This document shows, in pieces, positions 1 to 12,394 of a DNA stretch of 64,000 bases. Made by a program: the position numbers and the translations under genes. Every line of letters begins with the position of its first letter. Position 1 is the stretch's first letter. The notes under the pieces are model-generated. The model was not told the DNA's origin, searched no databases, and saw only the letters and a program-made list of their open reading frames with translations. Origin of the DNA: Mnemiopsis leidyi (lineage: Eukaryota > Ctenophora > Tentaculata > Lobata > Bolinopsidae); NCBI GenBank assembly GCA_000226015.1, contig JH156402.1, forward strand, positions 175,958-239,957, in the 5' to 3' direction.

Positions 1-2613
1 TGGAAGATTTGTGGCTTTGTCCGGTTCTCGAGAAACTTATTTTTCTCAAGTGTTACCGAGATAAAGGGTCAGACCTGCTATTTATCGGTTAACGAGTTTG
101 TTCAAATAAGTAAACGTATAGACTGCAGTATCTTTAAGTTTTAACAAATTCGTAGCACGTGAGTTAAATGGCCGTTCAATATGGTTCCGAGGATATGTAA
201 AGGTAGTGCAAGATCGGAGTACAAGTGCTGAATTTAATGGAGTAAAATATTGGAAATATCATGGTGGTATCCACTATCCTAATCCATAGTATAGCATTGT
301 TGAGAGCCATTTAGGGTGCAAAATGCTTTTTTGGGGTGCGAAAACCGTCACGAGATATAGTTATACCGTCTGACAAATTGGAAATAGAGTTAAATGCGTC
401 ACTCTGATTGATTCCACCCATATTTATAAGCAGGTGCGTCCTATTTACTGCTATTATGTTTCGGTAACAACGTTTATATACTGCCTATGATACTTGAATT
501 AGATCGTTCGCGCTGGCAGATATTGCTTTGCGTTCACAATCAGAGATAAGACCCCAGCCGAAGTTATTACTACCTCAAAATCATTTCCAATCGATTCATC
601 GTCAAAATTTAAACGGGTTAGGAGAAAATTAGGGGGGAAATGTGCCACTCCTTGAGGTTTAAGTGCGACAAACGACCAGACGTCCAGACCCCAATATTTT
701 TTCCATCTCTCATGTTTTTTGCCGAAGGCAAAAAGCAAAAGAAATTGTTTTAAGTGGTCAGATTTAGGTGGTGGTAGGTGGGTAGGTAGGAAGATGGTGG
801 TGTCCGGTGTCCGGTGTCCGGTGTCCCACCGCAATTTAACAGATAGTGCAGTGCGCGCCACCGTTACCATGTCGACGTCCCAAATTGCCTCCGCAAAGTC
901 ATTCTACGCTGAATATATATTTGTGTGTTTATCACCTCTGCGAGGCGTAGGTATCACTATCAGAGTATTACTCCGAAGTATGACTGCACCGTCATAATTT
1001 TAACTATCCACATGCGTTGTTTTTATTAGCTATTAAAATTTCACGGCCGGTTTTAAGTTTTTGAAACCGAAAACTAGTATAAATCAACAGCAGCCAGTAT
1101 CAATATTATCAGGCCAAATCGAAAAAGCTTCTTTAGAATTTGAGAGATGGTAATCTAGCGTCCGCCTGAGACCTAACTAAGCGGGCGCAATTCTTTTTTG
1201 AGATCGAGTTGGGGCAGAAAAGATAAAGATAATTCTTCTGATGACGTTATGTAACTTTTTGACGCCATCAAGATGTTAGCCCAAAAATTGGTGATAGTCC
1301 AGCCCCAAAGTTTTTATTTTGACCCCTTTTAAGCCTACATGATGAATAAGTTCAACTTCAGATGTAAAATTTGATGGTGATAGTATCAAAGCCCTAAAAC
1401 TATATCAAACCCTTAACACCCGAAAATGAGACTATTCAACTAGAGACAATTTAGCTAGAATTGTAGACCGTTAATTGTAGACCGTTAATTCAGTGCAAAA
1501 TTTCATGGCGAACCCAAAAAGTTATATTTGGCCTCTAAATGACCCCTTAATGGCCCCGAAAGGAAAATCTTCATGTTCAACTTAGAAGTTATAATAAAAA
1601 AGTTTGACCGGCAATTCTAAGAATACTTTTACGGTTGATCTTTAGAGCAATAAATTTAATGATTGGTTGTTTGTTCATTACTTTACTAGCCGCATGATGG
1701 ATTGGTTAATAGGTGACAAATTCCAATTTTTACCTTTAAATCCGAAAAGAACTATATAATAGTATAAACGTCGACCAATTTGACGGTTGATACGATGGTA
1801 ATTACCTTGTAGCCCCAACACTTATTATAAATGATCACGTTGTATACTACTCACATTACGCTTGTCCAAAAGCAGATATCTTTTTCTCACGTTCGCTGTT
1901 GAGTTCTAGATGTGTTCAGAAGATGTTATCACTCTCCGTAGCACCACTTAAAAGGTGTACCTTATAGCATACCTTGGTTGGGATCATTTTGACCGGGATA
2001 AAGTGGTTTAGAGCAAATTTCGCCATTTTTCCCCGAACCATATTTTTCCCGATCGTTGACAAACAGCGCCAAATGTTAGTTTTCTTTGTATCATTTAAAC
2101 GATCATAGGTCTCATTAAAAGCCGACCTGCCGATATTTAGGGAGGGGCTGCTGTTTCGTGTCAGAGCGATGTAAAACTTCACGTCCAGTAAGGGGTTTGC
2201 GACATTTCTGCAGATTTGTAAGTTACAATCTACTTAGCTAAGGTGTGATCGAAGTCTTGAATACTTCTCGGACGAGTAAATATGCTCCATGTATACATAT
2301 GTATTGACTCTAGGTGCGATCTGCACATACCATCCAAATGACTGCAAACTTTAATCCATTCAAGTATCACTAAAAACTACTTCTTTACGAAATTAAATTA
2401 TACAAAGCAAATTATCCTAGTATTTTCTTGCGTGCTCGTGACTTCCTGTTTTTTATTTTAAATACCGTCGTTCTGAGAAAAAATACGTAAGTGAAGTAAA
2501 TTCGTTTAATACGTTTGATAGCCGTAGTTTCGTAGATAGCCGAGCTTCGACTTTTACGCAATCGTTTATAATTTGGCGCTGATATTCTGATAAGTCGGTA
2601 AGAGTTTTTATGT
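1..2613. other. gene-poor stretch, no supported gene
   Basis: I see no coding exon here. Open frames on both strands are short, lack family motifs and have no convincing splice contexts. A GGTGTCC microrepeat sits near 799-830. The part from about 1245 to 1640 has lines of the type 'gacccc...ttaa...aaaatttgatgg' that resemble the dispersed repeats at 56.75-57.0 kb and 57.98-58.2 kb, so part of it is probably decayed repeat. Confidence 0.5.
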
Positions 2614-2751
2614 AATCTGAACATATGATCGATCATATGAATATGATAATATTATGTTTTAAATAGTTATGATGGCAATGCAAATCTGAACATATGATCG
2701 ATCATATGATTATGATAATATCATGTTTTAACTAGATATGATGGCAATGCA
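2614..2751. repeat. 69-bp tandem duplication with a perfect palindrome
   Basis: Two adjacent copies of a 69-bp unit differ at a few positions. Each contains the perfect 18-bp palindrome catatgatcgatcatatg (2622-2639 and 2691-2708). No coding role is visible. Confidence 0.8.
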
Positions 2752-2978
2752 AGTGGATAGGTTTTTTATCCTAGTTGTGCAATTTGATGCGTGACTTCAG
2801 GAATTAATTTTTTTACTTTTACGAATTGCTATTTTGAATATCTTAAATCTTATTATAGATCTTAAACCTTATTAAGCCAGTTTGTTTCAAATATCAATAA
2901 ATTTAACACTCTCTGAATTGCATTTTAAACTAGCTGAAACATTTTAATTCATCACCGACCACCATGTTAGTTAAAAGT

Positions 2979-3135
2979 CTGGGTCTTGGTGTTAGATTTG
3001 ATAAAGATTCTGGGTGTTAGATTTGATAAAGAGTCTGGGTGTTAGATTTGATAAAGAGTCTGGGTGTTAGATTTAATAAAGTCTGACTCTGGGTGTTAGA
3101 TTTGATAAAGAGTCTGGGTGTTAGATTTGATAAAA
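2979..3135. repeat. 25-bp tandem repeat, about six copies
   Basis: The unit 'ctgggtgttagatttgataa' plus 'agagt' repeats with minor variation; one unit has a short insertion near 3080. Confidence 0.8.
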
Positions 3136-3430
3136 AATCATCCATTTTGATGTTTAAGTTTCGATTCCTGCCACACATTATAATGTTTTGGACCTAACAT
3201 TTCAATAACTTATGCACACGATGATTCTGGTCTCAATGTTTGGTTTTACTTACACACGTCTACCGTACGTCGTTACGCTGTTAAGATTAGCATATCATCT
3301 ATAATCAAAAAGATAAAGAGTGATTTTCATTATTTATGGACCACAATAAGACATTCAATAGGAACCGCAAAAGTTTTTTCTTTTTCCTTTTTTCTGTGCA
3401 ATCGAAAATATTGTTCTGAAACTGATTTCC

Positions 3431-4190
3431 ATCAATATGTCATTGACCATGTTCACTCAAATTATTTGTATATAAGTAGTGTTGAAAGTATTAAAATTTT
3501 ATTTAATACTTTAATTTATTTTAATACTTTCAACACTACTTATAAATAAAATAAAATAAATTCTAGCTTTTATAACACGCTTCAACTGTTAAAAATATCA
3601 AATATCGAAAGTATTCGATATTAAGTTATTTAAGCGTGGCCTACAAAAAACTCAAAAATCAAGGGACCTATTTATCATTGCTAAAAGCCAAATTAAAGAA
3701 ATATGTTTTGAGGGCGGTTTTAAAACTTTCAAGTTCACCAATGGATCTTATTGAAAAGGGGAGTCTATTCCATATCTGAGGCCCTGAGTGGCTAAATGCT
3801 GCTTCAGTCCTTGAAAAGTTGCTTCTAGGTTGTAACTTTTAACAAGAAAAAAATACATTATCAAGTCGAGAATATCTCCTTTTAATCTCTCTGAGTTTTA
3901 TAAGACACTTTAAATAGTCGGTAGCTAAATTATTAATGCACTTGTAAACTAATAAGGCTATTTTAAACTGAATTCTAAATCGAACTGGTAAAAAGTGTAA
4001 CTGCTTCAAATATGGTGTAATACTTTCTTTCCTCTTCTTCCCATATAGACCAAAATAAACCTCACAGCATTGTTCTCAATGTTTTGGAGTTTCTGTAAGT
4101 TTTTCTCAGTTAAACCTTGATAGACGGCATTGCAATAGTCAATAATTATATACAAATAATTTGAGTGAACATGGTCAATGACATATTGAT
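3431..4190. mobile_element. fold-back structure with about 44-bp inverted arms
   Basis: The segment 3431-3475 is the reverse complement of 4146-4190, about 44 bp with no mismatch seen, and a weaker match extends a few bases outward. Just inside the left arm is a second perfect inverted repeat, 3472-3496 against 3519-3543 (25 bp, 22-bp loop). The space between the arms holds a LINE 3' fragment. This may be a fold-back type element or an inverted duplication made when the LINE inserted. Confidence 0.7.
3671..4150 (-). pseudogene. 3' end of a non-LTR retrotransposon (LINE) reverse transcriptase
   Basis: On the minus strand the translation begins 'IDYCNAVYQGLTEKNLQKLQ', continues 'IENNAVRFI', 'LPVRFRIQFKIALLVYKCIN' and 'WNRLP...SIGELESFKT', and ends near 'SNDK' and a stop. 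This is the region after the polymerase domain in CR1/L2-like LINEs (DYCNAL motif, then QNxAARLI, then LPVxxRIxFKI). It has internal frameshifts, no catalytic domain and a TAAA-rich tail at about 3541-3560, so it is a dead 5'-truncated copy. It differs from the LINE family at 53 and 63 kb. Confidence 0.75.
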
Positions 4191-4340
4191 TGAAATATTT
4201 TGAGAACCATTGCGTATTCCTTGTTGTAAGATGTTATACGCAACCACATTAGCAGTCCTTCTTCTTATCAAAATTACGAAGAAAACCCTAAACTGATTTC
4301 CCTTTCACTTGAATTTTTCCCCTTCTTACAGAATAGCTGG

Positions 4341-5459
4341 ATGTCAAACGATAGCAACAGCTTTCATTACGCCACCGCCAGCGCCGGCAATGAATACCCT
4401 GACTACACACTGGGCACGCTGTCCTTTGTTAGTTTCGTCATCGGTATGCCTGGAAGTTTGGTCACCTTCGGCTACTTCTTTGTCAAAAGGAGAACTGTCA
4501 GTTCTGTACAACATATGATGATAAGCGCCGTGGATGCCACCATCACTTTTCTTCTGCTCTTTAACGGAATTTCGGAGTTCAACAGTGGCCTCCCCATTAT
4601 GTTCCAGCACCGGTGGTTCTGTGTAACTTGGGCATTTATCTGGCAGGCCTGCACTCGTCTCTCCATCTTCCTGGTGGCAGTCCTCAGCATCAGTCGGGCA
4701 ATCTGTCTGTTCCGGCCCTTCTCGAAAATTAAACTGTGGACCATTTACCTTCCGGTTCTGACCTATTTGACCATACTGATAGGTCAGCAAACCTTGCCCA
4801 TTCTAGCTGGGAAGTCTTTTTGGTATGCTCGCAGGCTCTCCATGTGTGTCTGGCTATTGACAGACGTCTTTAGCATAGACAGTCTGCAGTTCAAGTTAGT
4901 TCATTTCTGCTTCATCACCCTTGAGTATGTCATGCCGGCTTTTCCTATCGTTGCCTGTTGTGTCGCTATCATTTGGATCTTGAATCGACAAAGAAAATTC
5001 AGTTCTCCAGATGTTGTACGAGAGAAAATAACGGCTACAAAGATGACGATCTACTTGACGACCGCTTACATTTTCTTCAACACACCCCAAATAATCGTAT
5101 CTATATTGGAATCCATCACAGTTCTATCTGATTTCAGGTTGAACATGATGGGAGATTTATTTGGCATGTCGGTCCGGGCTCAAGAATTTACCTACGCTCT
5201 GATAGGATGTCACTCGGTGGCACTTAACTCCACCACTAACGTCATTATCTACTTCTTTAGAAGCAGAGGTTTGCGGGAGTTCTACTGGGCCGTCCTTACT
5301 TGCAACTGGAGGTCATTAAAGCCAGACAATCGTAAACCAAGAGGTGTAGGAGTCCATCATGCCCACGTGCAAGGCAGGAACATTGTGAAGTACACCAGGC
5401 AAAGTACGGACAAACGGGTCGTTCCTGCTTCCGAAACGTTCATGGAGGCGACCGTGTAA
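4341..5459 (+). CDS. rhodopsin-family (class A) G-protein-coupled receptor
   Basis: A 372-aa single-exon reading frame with seven hydrophobic segments at about residues 24-50, 54-80, 92-125, 133-158, 187-215, 235-260 and 283-310. A conserved cysteine at the start of TM3 and another in 'MCVWLL' of loop 2 would form the usual disulfide. The TM3 end reads 'SISRAICLFRPF', so DRY is replaced by SRA. TM6 has 'FNTPQ' in place of CWxP. TM7 ends 'NSTTNVIIYFFRSRG', an NPxxY variant without proline, followed by a helix-8-like stretch. An N-glycosylation sequon (NDS) lies at residue 3. It should act at the plasma membrane; the ligand is unknown. The sequence ttcttacag at 4322-4330 looks like a 3' splice site 10 bases before the ATG, so an untranslated 5' exon may exist. 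No subfamily is assigned. Confidence 0.88.
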   Translation: MSNDSNSFHYATASAGNEYPDYTLGTLSFVSFVIGMPGSLVTFGYFFVKRRTVSSVQHMMISAVDATITFLLLFNGISEFNSGLPIMFQHRWFCVTWAFIWQACTRLSIFLVAVLSISRAICLFRPFSKIKLWTIYLPVLTYLTILIGQQTLPILAGKSFWYARRLSMCVWLLTDVFSIDSLQFKLVHFCFITLEYVMPAFPIVACCVAIIWILNRQRKFSSPDVVREKITATKMTIYLTTAYIFFNTPQIIVSILESITVLSDFRLNMMGDLFGMSVRAQEFTYALIGCHSVALNSTTNVIIYFFRSRGLREFYWAVLTCNWRSLKPDNRKPRGVGVHHAHVQGRNIVKYTRQSTDKRVVPASETFMEATV

Positions 5460-5610
5460 CTTGGAGTGAGATGGGATAGAGAAACGGGGCAAAGACATAA
5501 ACATAAACTGCAACGTTAAAATTCCTATAAGAACGGAACTACACAGTTACCATCAATATTGATACATTGCATTGGAGAAACAGTATAACAGTTGTAAACA
5601 TTTATTCTTT

Positions 5611-5856
<246 letters not shown>

Positions 5857-5992
5857 ATCTGTAGGATCTCCGCTTTATTTGTTGGCATGCCTCTTTATAA
5901 TCACGAATATATCTTTTTTGAGCGGTATTATATTCCCTTGTTCTAAACTTAGTCCAGCACCAGCAGTGCACAGTGGACGTGGCCTTCTATAA

Positions 5993-6780
5993 AATTTTCA
6001 TGAATTCAAACTCTGTTCCATAGACAGAAACCTTGCCCTTTGAAGATATATTTTAATTCTAGTGAAAGGCTGCCCCTATTTTTTGATATAAATTATAATG
6101 TGAACAAGGATGACCTATACCTTGTGCTTAATTTAATTACAACTTTCGGTTGCTGAGTGCTGACTATGAATTTATTAGTATTTGTTCGAGGATAAGATGA
6201 TAGCTGTCTGCTGAATGCCTCACATGTGCTAGTGCTTTAGTGGGATCTAGATTCTGGACGATGGATTCTCCTACCTGTGTTCCGTGCTAGATGATTTCTT
6301 CATTATCTCCCGTCTGCAATTAGACGAACCTACCCCTAGGGATGTCAAATACTCAAATGAGGCGAAGATTTTTATACTTTTTGAATGGATATTTTTAGTT
6401 GTTGCTTTTCTCCATGTCAACCGCTATTTCTTTTCAAATTTGTTTTTAAAGTTATGTTTTTTCTTTTAATTCGCATCCGTTATCAGAGTAATTCACTTCG
6501 TCTGAATCCTTCGAATATTAAATTCAAGCCATAACTAAATGCTGTAGACTAATTTATCAGCTAACGTAAAAATGTGGTGTCTGCGCACCAGATTTTGTCT
6601 CATCTAAATCACATATAGATCTCATTTTCAACACAAATGGTTTGTTGGTGACGGTTAATTCTTTTACACACAATGTACGGTTCACGTTTAATTCTTTTAC
6701 ACATAATTATATTCGGAGTGTTAAACCACACGTGATACGTAGAGCTAGACTTCACTGTTTCTAATGTTCAATTTCTTCAG
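5993..6780. other. no gene seen between the GPCR and the dynein exons
   Basis: AT-rich sequence. I looked for earlier WD-repeat exons of the dynein chain here and found none. A CACGTG lies at 6729-6734. Confidence 0.45.
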
Positions 6781-9713
6781 GTTCCACAGGTCCTATCTGA
6801 CAGACGGTTGCTGGTCCCCGGCTAGACCCGCCGTTTTCTTCACCTCGCGCATGGATGGCTGTTTGGACGTCTGGGATTACATGTTTAAACAGAACGATCC
6901 AACTCTGAGCCTGCAGGTACGTACCATGTTCATGTTAAACTCCTGCATTCTTGAAGCCATTCCCAAAACTCATTCGAGCATGTATTCTCAAACGATTAAG
7001 TAATACTAAACCCTATGACTATGATTATACGACTGTTGAAAAATGTGAGGAAATAAATTTACTTTTATTGATTGATAATTGTTTATTTATAGACTCATGT
7101 TGAGTCTGGTCTTCATAAACTAACAATACACTACCAGGTGTGTGACGAGGCTCTGAATTGTCTCCGAATACAAGACAGTGGCAGTCTCCTCGCTTGTGGA
7201 TCACATTCGGGCAATGTGACTCTTCTGGAGCTCAGCGAATGTTCGTTTTTAGTCACTTCAGTAATTGCTATGATCTCTATATCAATATATGCGACGAAGA
7301 GTTTCTGATTATTTGACGCTTTAACTTTGTCGAAATTCTGGGAAATTTAAATTGAATGTCTGGTTTGATGTATGTTGACAGTTAAGGTGGGAAGGGTACT
7401 AAATCCAATTATACTTTGTGGCCATCTGTAATATCTATAATCTTCTGATTCTTTGATCTTCGTCTTCCGATAGAATATGAATTATCAGGAAATGACCAGG
7501 ACACCGCTTTCATTTGACTCGTTTGAAAACCCCGAGGGTTACCACAGCGGGCATTCTGAGCAGTATACAAAATTTATTATAAAACAAATGTACCTAGATT
7601 AAAATATATAATACCATGACCAAAAATAAATTACCTACCTACATGACCTCAAGTGTACCTGTATTTTACCAGATAGAAGATATCGATAACTGATGAAAAT
7701 ACTAAACTAGGAATTAAACTTTAAGCTGAAATAACTGACTAGAAATAAACAGCGAAATCTGCAGAGTCGCACAAAACCAGATTAAAGCTTTGAAAACTAT
7801 TCAGCCTTGTATAAGTGAGTTAAAATGGTTCTAGTGTCTTCAGCTGAACTAAGCAGACGCATACGCCAAATACCCACAGAGCTACACAAAAAATGGTAAA
7901 GAATCGTGGTCAACTTAACCGCTTAGCCCGCCCCTCCCTCCCCACCATATTAATAAAGCGGTTCTGACACTCATTTCTTTCAGCATTGTCACAGCAGCAG
8001 CGTAACGAGAAAGCCTCGGTAACGCAGATCTTCGAGCGAGAAACGAAACGAGAGAAGATCCTCGAGAGTAGATACAGAGAGATGAAGCTGAAAGAGAGGG
8101 CAAAGTCCCAACAGGAGGATAGGTATACAAATCAGGATTATGTCATTTGTTTGTACCCAATATGACTGAGTATTGTTGATGGTGCTTATGATATGTACTA
8201 GTATAGTAATGGTGATACCGATACGATACTAGTACATATCATTATTATGTTTGTTGATTTATTAACGAACAGAATATAAAGACATTAGCATTGGGCGTCG
8301 CCTCATGTTACTGCCTTTCTGGAACTTCTTGTTTTCAAATAGGCCGTAGCAGGCGACGCCCAACACTAATGTTTTTACAAAATTTAGGAAATGCAGGCTA
8401 GTGTATGTACCGTTTCTAGTGGATGCTTTATTGCAAATACTTACAAATACTTATAACAAATACGTAGTCACGTTTTGCATTTTGTGATATAAAATGTTTA
8501 AAAAAGTTATAAGACCAAATTGTGGCAATTTTTTCTTCCTCCCGTAATGAAGCGCAATTCAATCGTGGGTGTATCCCCTATGCTGTTTCCTGATTACGGT
8601 TCAACAGCCAGCCTTGACCCCCACCCTTTTCCAAGAATATCAATAAATTCAAAATATGCTGCTTTTTAAATTTCCTTTAAAGATTTTATTTAGCTGATTA
8701 TTATACCCAAGCTCAAGAATATTGGCTGGTTCGATGAAAATGTTGGTTAAATGATGTTAATTTTGAACGAATATTAAATTTGAGGATGCGTCAAGGTTCG
8801 CAATACTTAGAAGTACAGTGATTGCCTTGCAAGGTTTACAGAGAAGGAATCGCTTTGATAGCACAGGGCTAGATGAAGTGTCACTAGACCTCATCCCAGG
8901 ATCCATAGGACTTATATGCAATGAAATAAAAACAAATTTTTCATTAAGAACTTTTGAATCATTTTCGGTTTAATTTAAATCTCGTTAATGATATTGTATG
9001 TATTATCTTTCTTTTAATCAAAAATCAATTTTAAAAACAAAACAATATTAAATGTAAGTTTGATTATTGCCACAATTTCTCTACATCTCCGTAAGTTTGG
9101 TCATTTGAAGACCTAGCCCCTTCCTGTTTAGCTGATTGAATGATAAAATGTCATGATCCCTAAATCCTATTGGAAAATTGATACTTGGAAGCAATTTACC
9201 ACTAGATAGCCTGATTCAACCAATAAAAAACCCTGTCGCATAATAAGCTGTAATAATTCACCAAATGTAAGCATTGTTAATGTCTATTCATTTCTGTGCC
9301 CGGTAAAACTAAACGAACAGCGGCCCAAGCTGCGACTTAACCTTTATTGACACATTTAGAGGGTTATAAAATGCATCGAAAAAGTTGGACGTTGCCGAAA
9401 TTTCCATTGCTGATATCTTTTCCTAATCCATAACGCGGGTGTGCAACCTACCTTACAATAACCTTCAACTTATCTCAATTTTCTTATATTGCATATCGGT
9501 AATGGATTTTGGACTTGAACATTTGCACTGAATGAGAATACAATCTAAAATTAAGTTGTGTAAAATATTAATATTAGTAAATCTTGCAGGGCACCGGAGG
9601 AGGACGGAGAAAATCCCGAGGAGCTTGTAGCTGAAGCGGATAAGAACTTTTGGTTTACGGTTGAACAGGAAAAAATAGGAATCGAGAAGAAAGAAAAGGC
9701 TGCCGAGCAATAA
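6781..9713 (+). CDS. DNAI2: outer-arm dynein intermediate chain 2, 3' part (DNAI2-like)
   Basis: Four exons join in phase: 6781-6916, 7138-7240, 7984-8122 and 9590-9713 (stop TAA at 9711). They encode about 166 residues, starting '[20 protein letters not shown]' and running through '[17 protein letters not shown]', '[15 protein letters not shown]', '[17 protein letters not shown]', '[20 protein letters not shown]' to the end 'EKAAEQ'. This matches the last WD repeats and charged coiled C-terminus of DNAI2 (Chlamydomonas IC69), which docks the outer dynein arm on axonemal doublets in motile cilia. The family is about 600 aa; the N-terminal two thirds are not found upstream in the window. Either earlier exons lie before position 1, with the GPCR inside an intron, or this copy is truncated. 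Confidence 0.88.
8282..8372. repeat. 91-bp hairpin: 22-bp inverted repeat in a DNAI2 intron
   Basis: The arm 8282-8303 (acattagcattgggcgtcgc...) pairs with 8351-8372 at 20 of 22 positions around a 47-nt loop. It lies in the third DNAI2 intron. It could be a MITE or a structured RNA hairpin; a second genomic copy would decide. Confidence 0.7.
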
Positions 9714-12390
9714 GGGGTTTGGCGTCAAAGACTGGACTGCTTGTATTTTTATTTGCTATAATGCACCCAGCGAATTTTTATCTGTAGCGATTCAGATTGG
9801 TGACTTGGATTACAGAATGAGTAAAATAACCGGTCTCTAGGGAAGAAGATCAGAAAAGTGACTTTTTTCGGGTCTGAATGATCTTTTAAATCATTTGGAA
9901 TTTCTTTATTTAGAGTAGCAATTACTTCTCGAAGATCCACTGCAAAGAATTTACGGTGTTGAACGGTGATAACATAAAGTAAAAATTTAGACCTGAACAG
10001 ATTGCGTAAATACCTATGCAATTTCTTGTATACAATAAGTATAAGTAAGTGTACATTTTCTTTACTTATAGATTTCACCATTTAAAACAATATTAAATGT
10101 TAATCTATGGCAATATGCCACAATTCGACGGATTATGTTCTGAAGTTGTGATGTTAAGAACTAGGAGTGGAAGGAAGTGTAACATATAACGATGTATAAA
10201 TTTATGTAATTTATTTTATTTTCCGCCTTAAAGACAAGAAAGAGATGTCTGAGGCCTGATTGTAACTGACTGTAATTATTTTGAGTAATAAAATTTCATT
10301 AATGCATATCGAACCTATATGTATATAGAAAATCCAAGCTATTAAGCTATTAGTTTCAGGATTGCAGAATCAGTGACCTACCCAATTTTCATCATTCATT
10401 AAAGTACTTAATGCAAATCAACAGGAAATTTCGTCAGGTGTATCACATATGCTGTAAAGAAAATTGAATGTCCGTAGCCCCTTATTTACGTAGTTAAAGG
10501 TTGGAAGGTATGAATGAGTAGTTAAGAAGTTATAAGGCAACTTCGTGAGTTGGCAACAATTGTCCTCGCTCAGATTCTCATCTTCTGAAAACTAAGACTA
10601 AGAGTACGCAATTTTGAGAACCCGAGCTGTAGCCAGCGGCCGTGAGCCCAGCTGGCAGTTATTGCAGGAAATTAAGTTAAATTTCTCCTAGTGTTTCACA
10701 CTCGTTTTGAACTCTCTCCATACGCTCTACTGTACTTGGACCTAATTACACACGCATGTCTCCCTAAAAGTAAAAAGCTTTTTGGCTCCGAGATGACGGT
10801 TTTCCCTTGTATCCCAATAATAGGCACTGTATTATCGACCGGTTTAGATGCTGCTGACCACTTGACTAATCGAGCTAAACCGGTCATGCAATATATACGC
10901 CTCGTACAGTCTCCTTTAGCTGCTTACACGAAAATAAGTGATCGCGTTGTCTCGGTGATGAGATCTGAATTTGAGCTTGCCGGCAGCTCCAGTTCACGGT
11001 CATTTGCCAGCTGAGTGACTTGCTGCGTGCCTGGCTCTCCCATTACATGTTCAGCTACCACGCTCGCCTTGCTGGAGAAGTTCATCGTCATCCGACGTTT
11101 GGTGGCGTAATCAATTCTGTATATATCGTAGTCTTAAGTTTAACTAAAATTGAACTACCTAGACTTTGTTCTGAATCTTATTCATCTGCTTAACTCATAG
11201 TTGAACTTGACCACCTGAGGCTTATTTTGATTTTGTAGTGGTTACTCATTTTCCTGAATGATAATGTTATATTAGTATTACTATTACACTGTTTGATGCC
11301 AAACTGAAATACCAGCTATCAATTATTGTCTTATTCTTAAGGATCCTGAATCCTGATCTATGATCATATCCAGATATCCTTGTATATAGTATCCACGACC
11401 ACCATCATATCTAAAAACTGTAAGTACAAAATCGTTCAGTTCCTGGCACGCCTAACCATTCATAATGCTTTACCTCCGACGGTGACTGGTTAACTGAACT
11501 GTATTTACCCTCCGTTTAAACTTCGACATTGAGTTTAATTTCGAACTAAATAAGTTAAAATATTCATATAATATGGCTGCATTTGCTAGAGTTTTACGAG
11601 GTCGTATAAGTATAACTATTTAAAGGTTTAAATAGTTAAATTCTCTGATCATTGTGGTTTCGTGTTCATAGAATCGTGATTTTATTTACGGTGATAATAT
11701 TATCGATATAATGCCACTTTGACGTTTTAGCAAAGGCATCGTCATAGGGGCGGGAGCATGGTGATCAAGTCCGCCCTTCGTTCATATTCTAGTTTAGTAT
11801 TTTGGTTTACAGACTGTTTTCTATCAGTATTATATATTTTAAAATCGAATGTGGATAATCCACTTTAGCCTTTACTTGGTACTGGTACTGGTAGTTGGTC
11901 TCCGCCCTAAAACTCAAAAAGTAAAAGTGGACGGCACTCCACAAAGATTACTGGCCTCACTCTGGACTTTCAGAAAACATGCATGCTCATCGTCGTCAGC
12001 TTAGCAGAAGCACTAGCAGGATCACGAGATCTACCCGCCATGTCATCATCGTCATAATCATCACCATTTCCAATTAAATCAAAGATCGCTTGCTCATACT
12101 GATACTAAGAGACGTAGCCGAGATTGAGAGCGATATCAGCCGTGGTTGTGTGGATGAAATGCAAATGTCCGACCTGACTACGGAGCATAGACCATAACCA
12201 GGCCTTTTTGGTAGAACCAGATATTTCAATTCTGTCAACTGTCAGTGAAATTAAGCCTACCAAGATCCATGGCAGATTACGACTTAGATTAGTACTTCAC
12301 TACTAGTAGAACCAGTGGTTAATCAACTTTACAAATCTGTTCTGTGGATGGCGTCTAATCAGAGCTGAAATCATAGCCAACTTAGGCAGG
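9714..12390. other. intergenic stretch; one open frame of unclear status
   Basis: AT-rich, with no supported gene apart from the low-confidence exon listed at 10822-11014. Confidence 0.4.
10822..11014 (+). CDS. possible terminal exon, unidentified protein
   Basis: After a pyrimidine-rich acceptor (tttcccttgtatcccaataatag) an open frame reads 'TVLSTGLDAADHLTNRAKPV' and continues to 'SSSRSFAS' and a TGA at 11012. The amphipathic, alanine-rich character vaguely recalls perilipin-type lipid-droplet proteins, but no diagnostic motif is present and I found no partner exons. The frame stays open upstream to about 10691. It may be coding or chance. Confidence 0.25.
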
Positions 12391-12394
12391 CGAC

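Noticed and set aside
4344-4790. Antisense frames under the GPCR
   Set aside because: Shadows of the receptor's codon structure; the plus-strand frame has seven membrane segments and family motifs.
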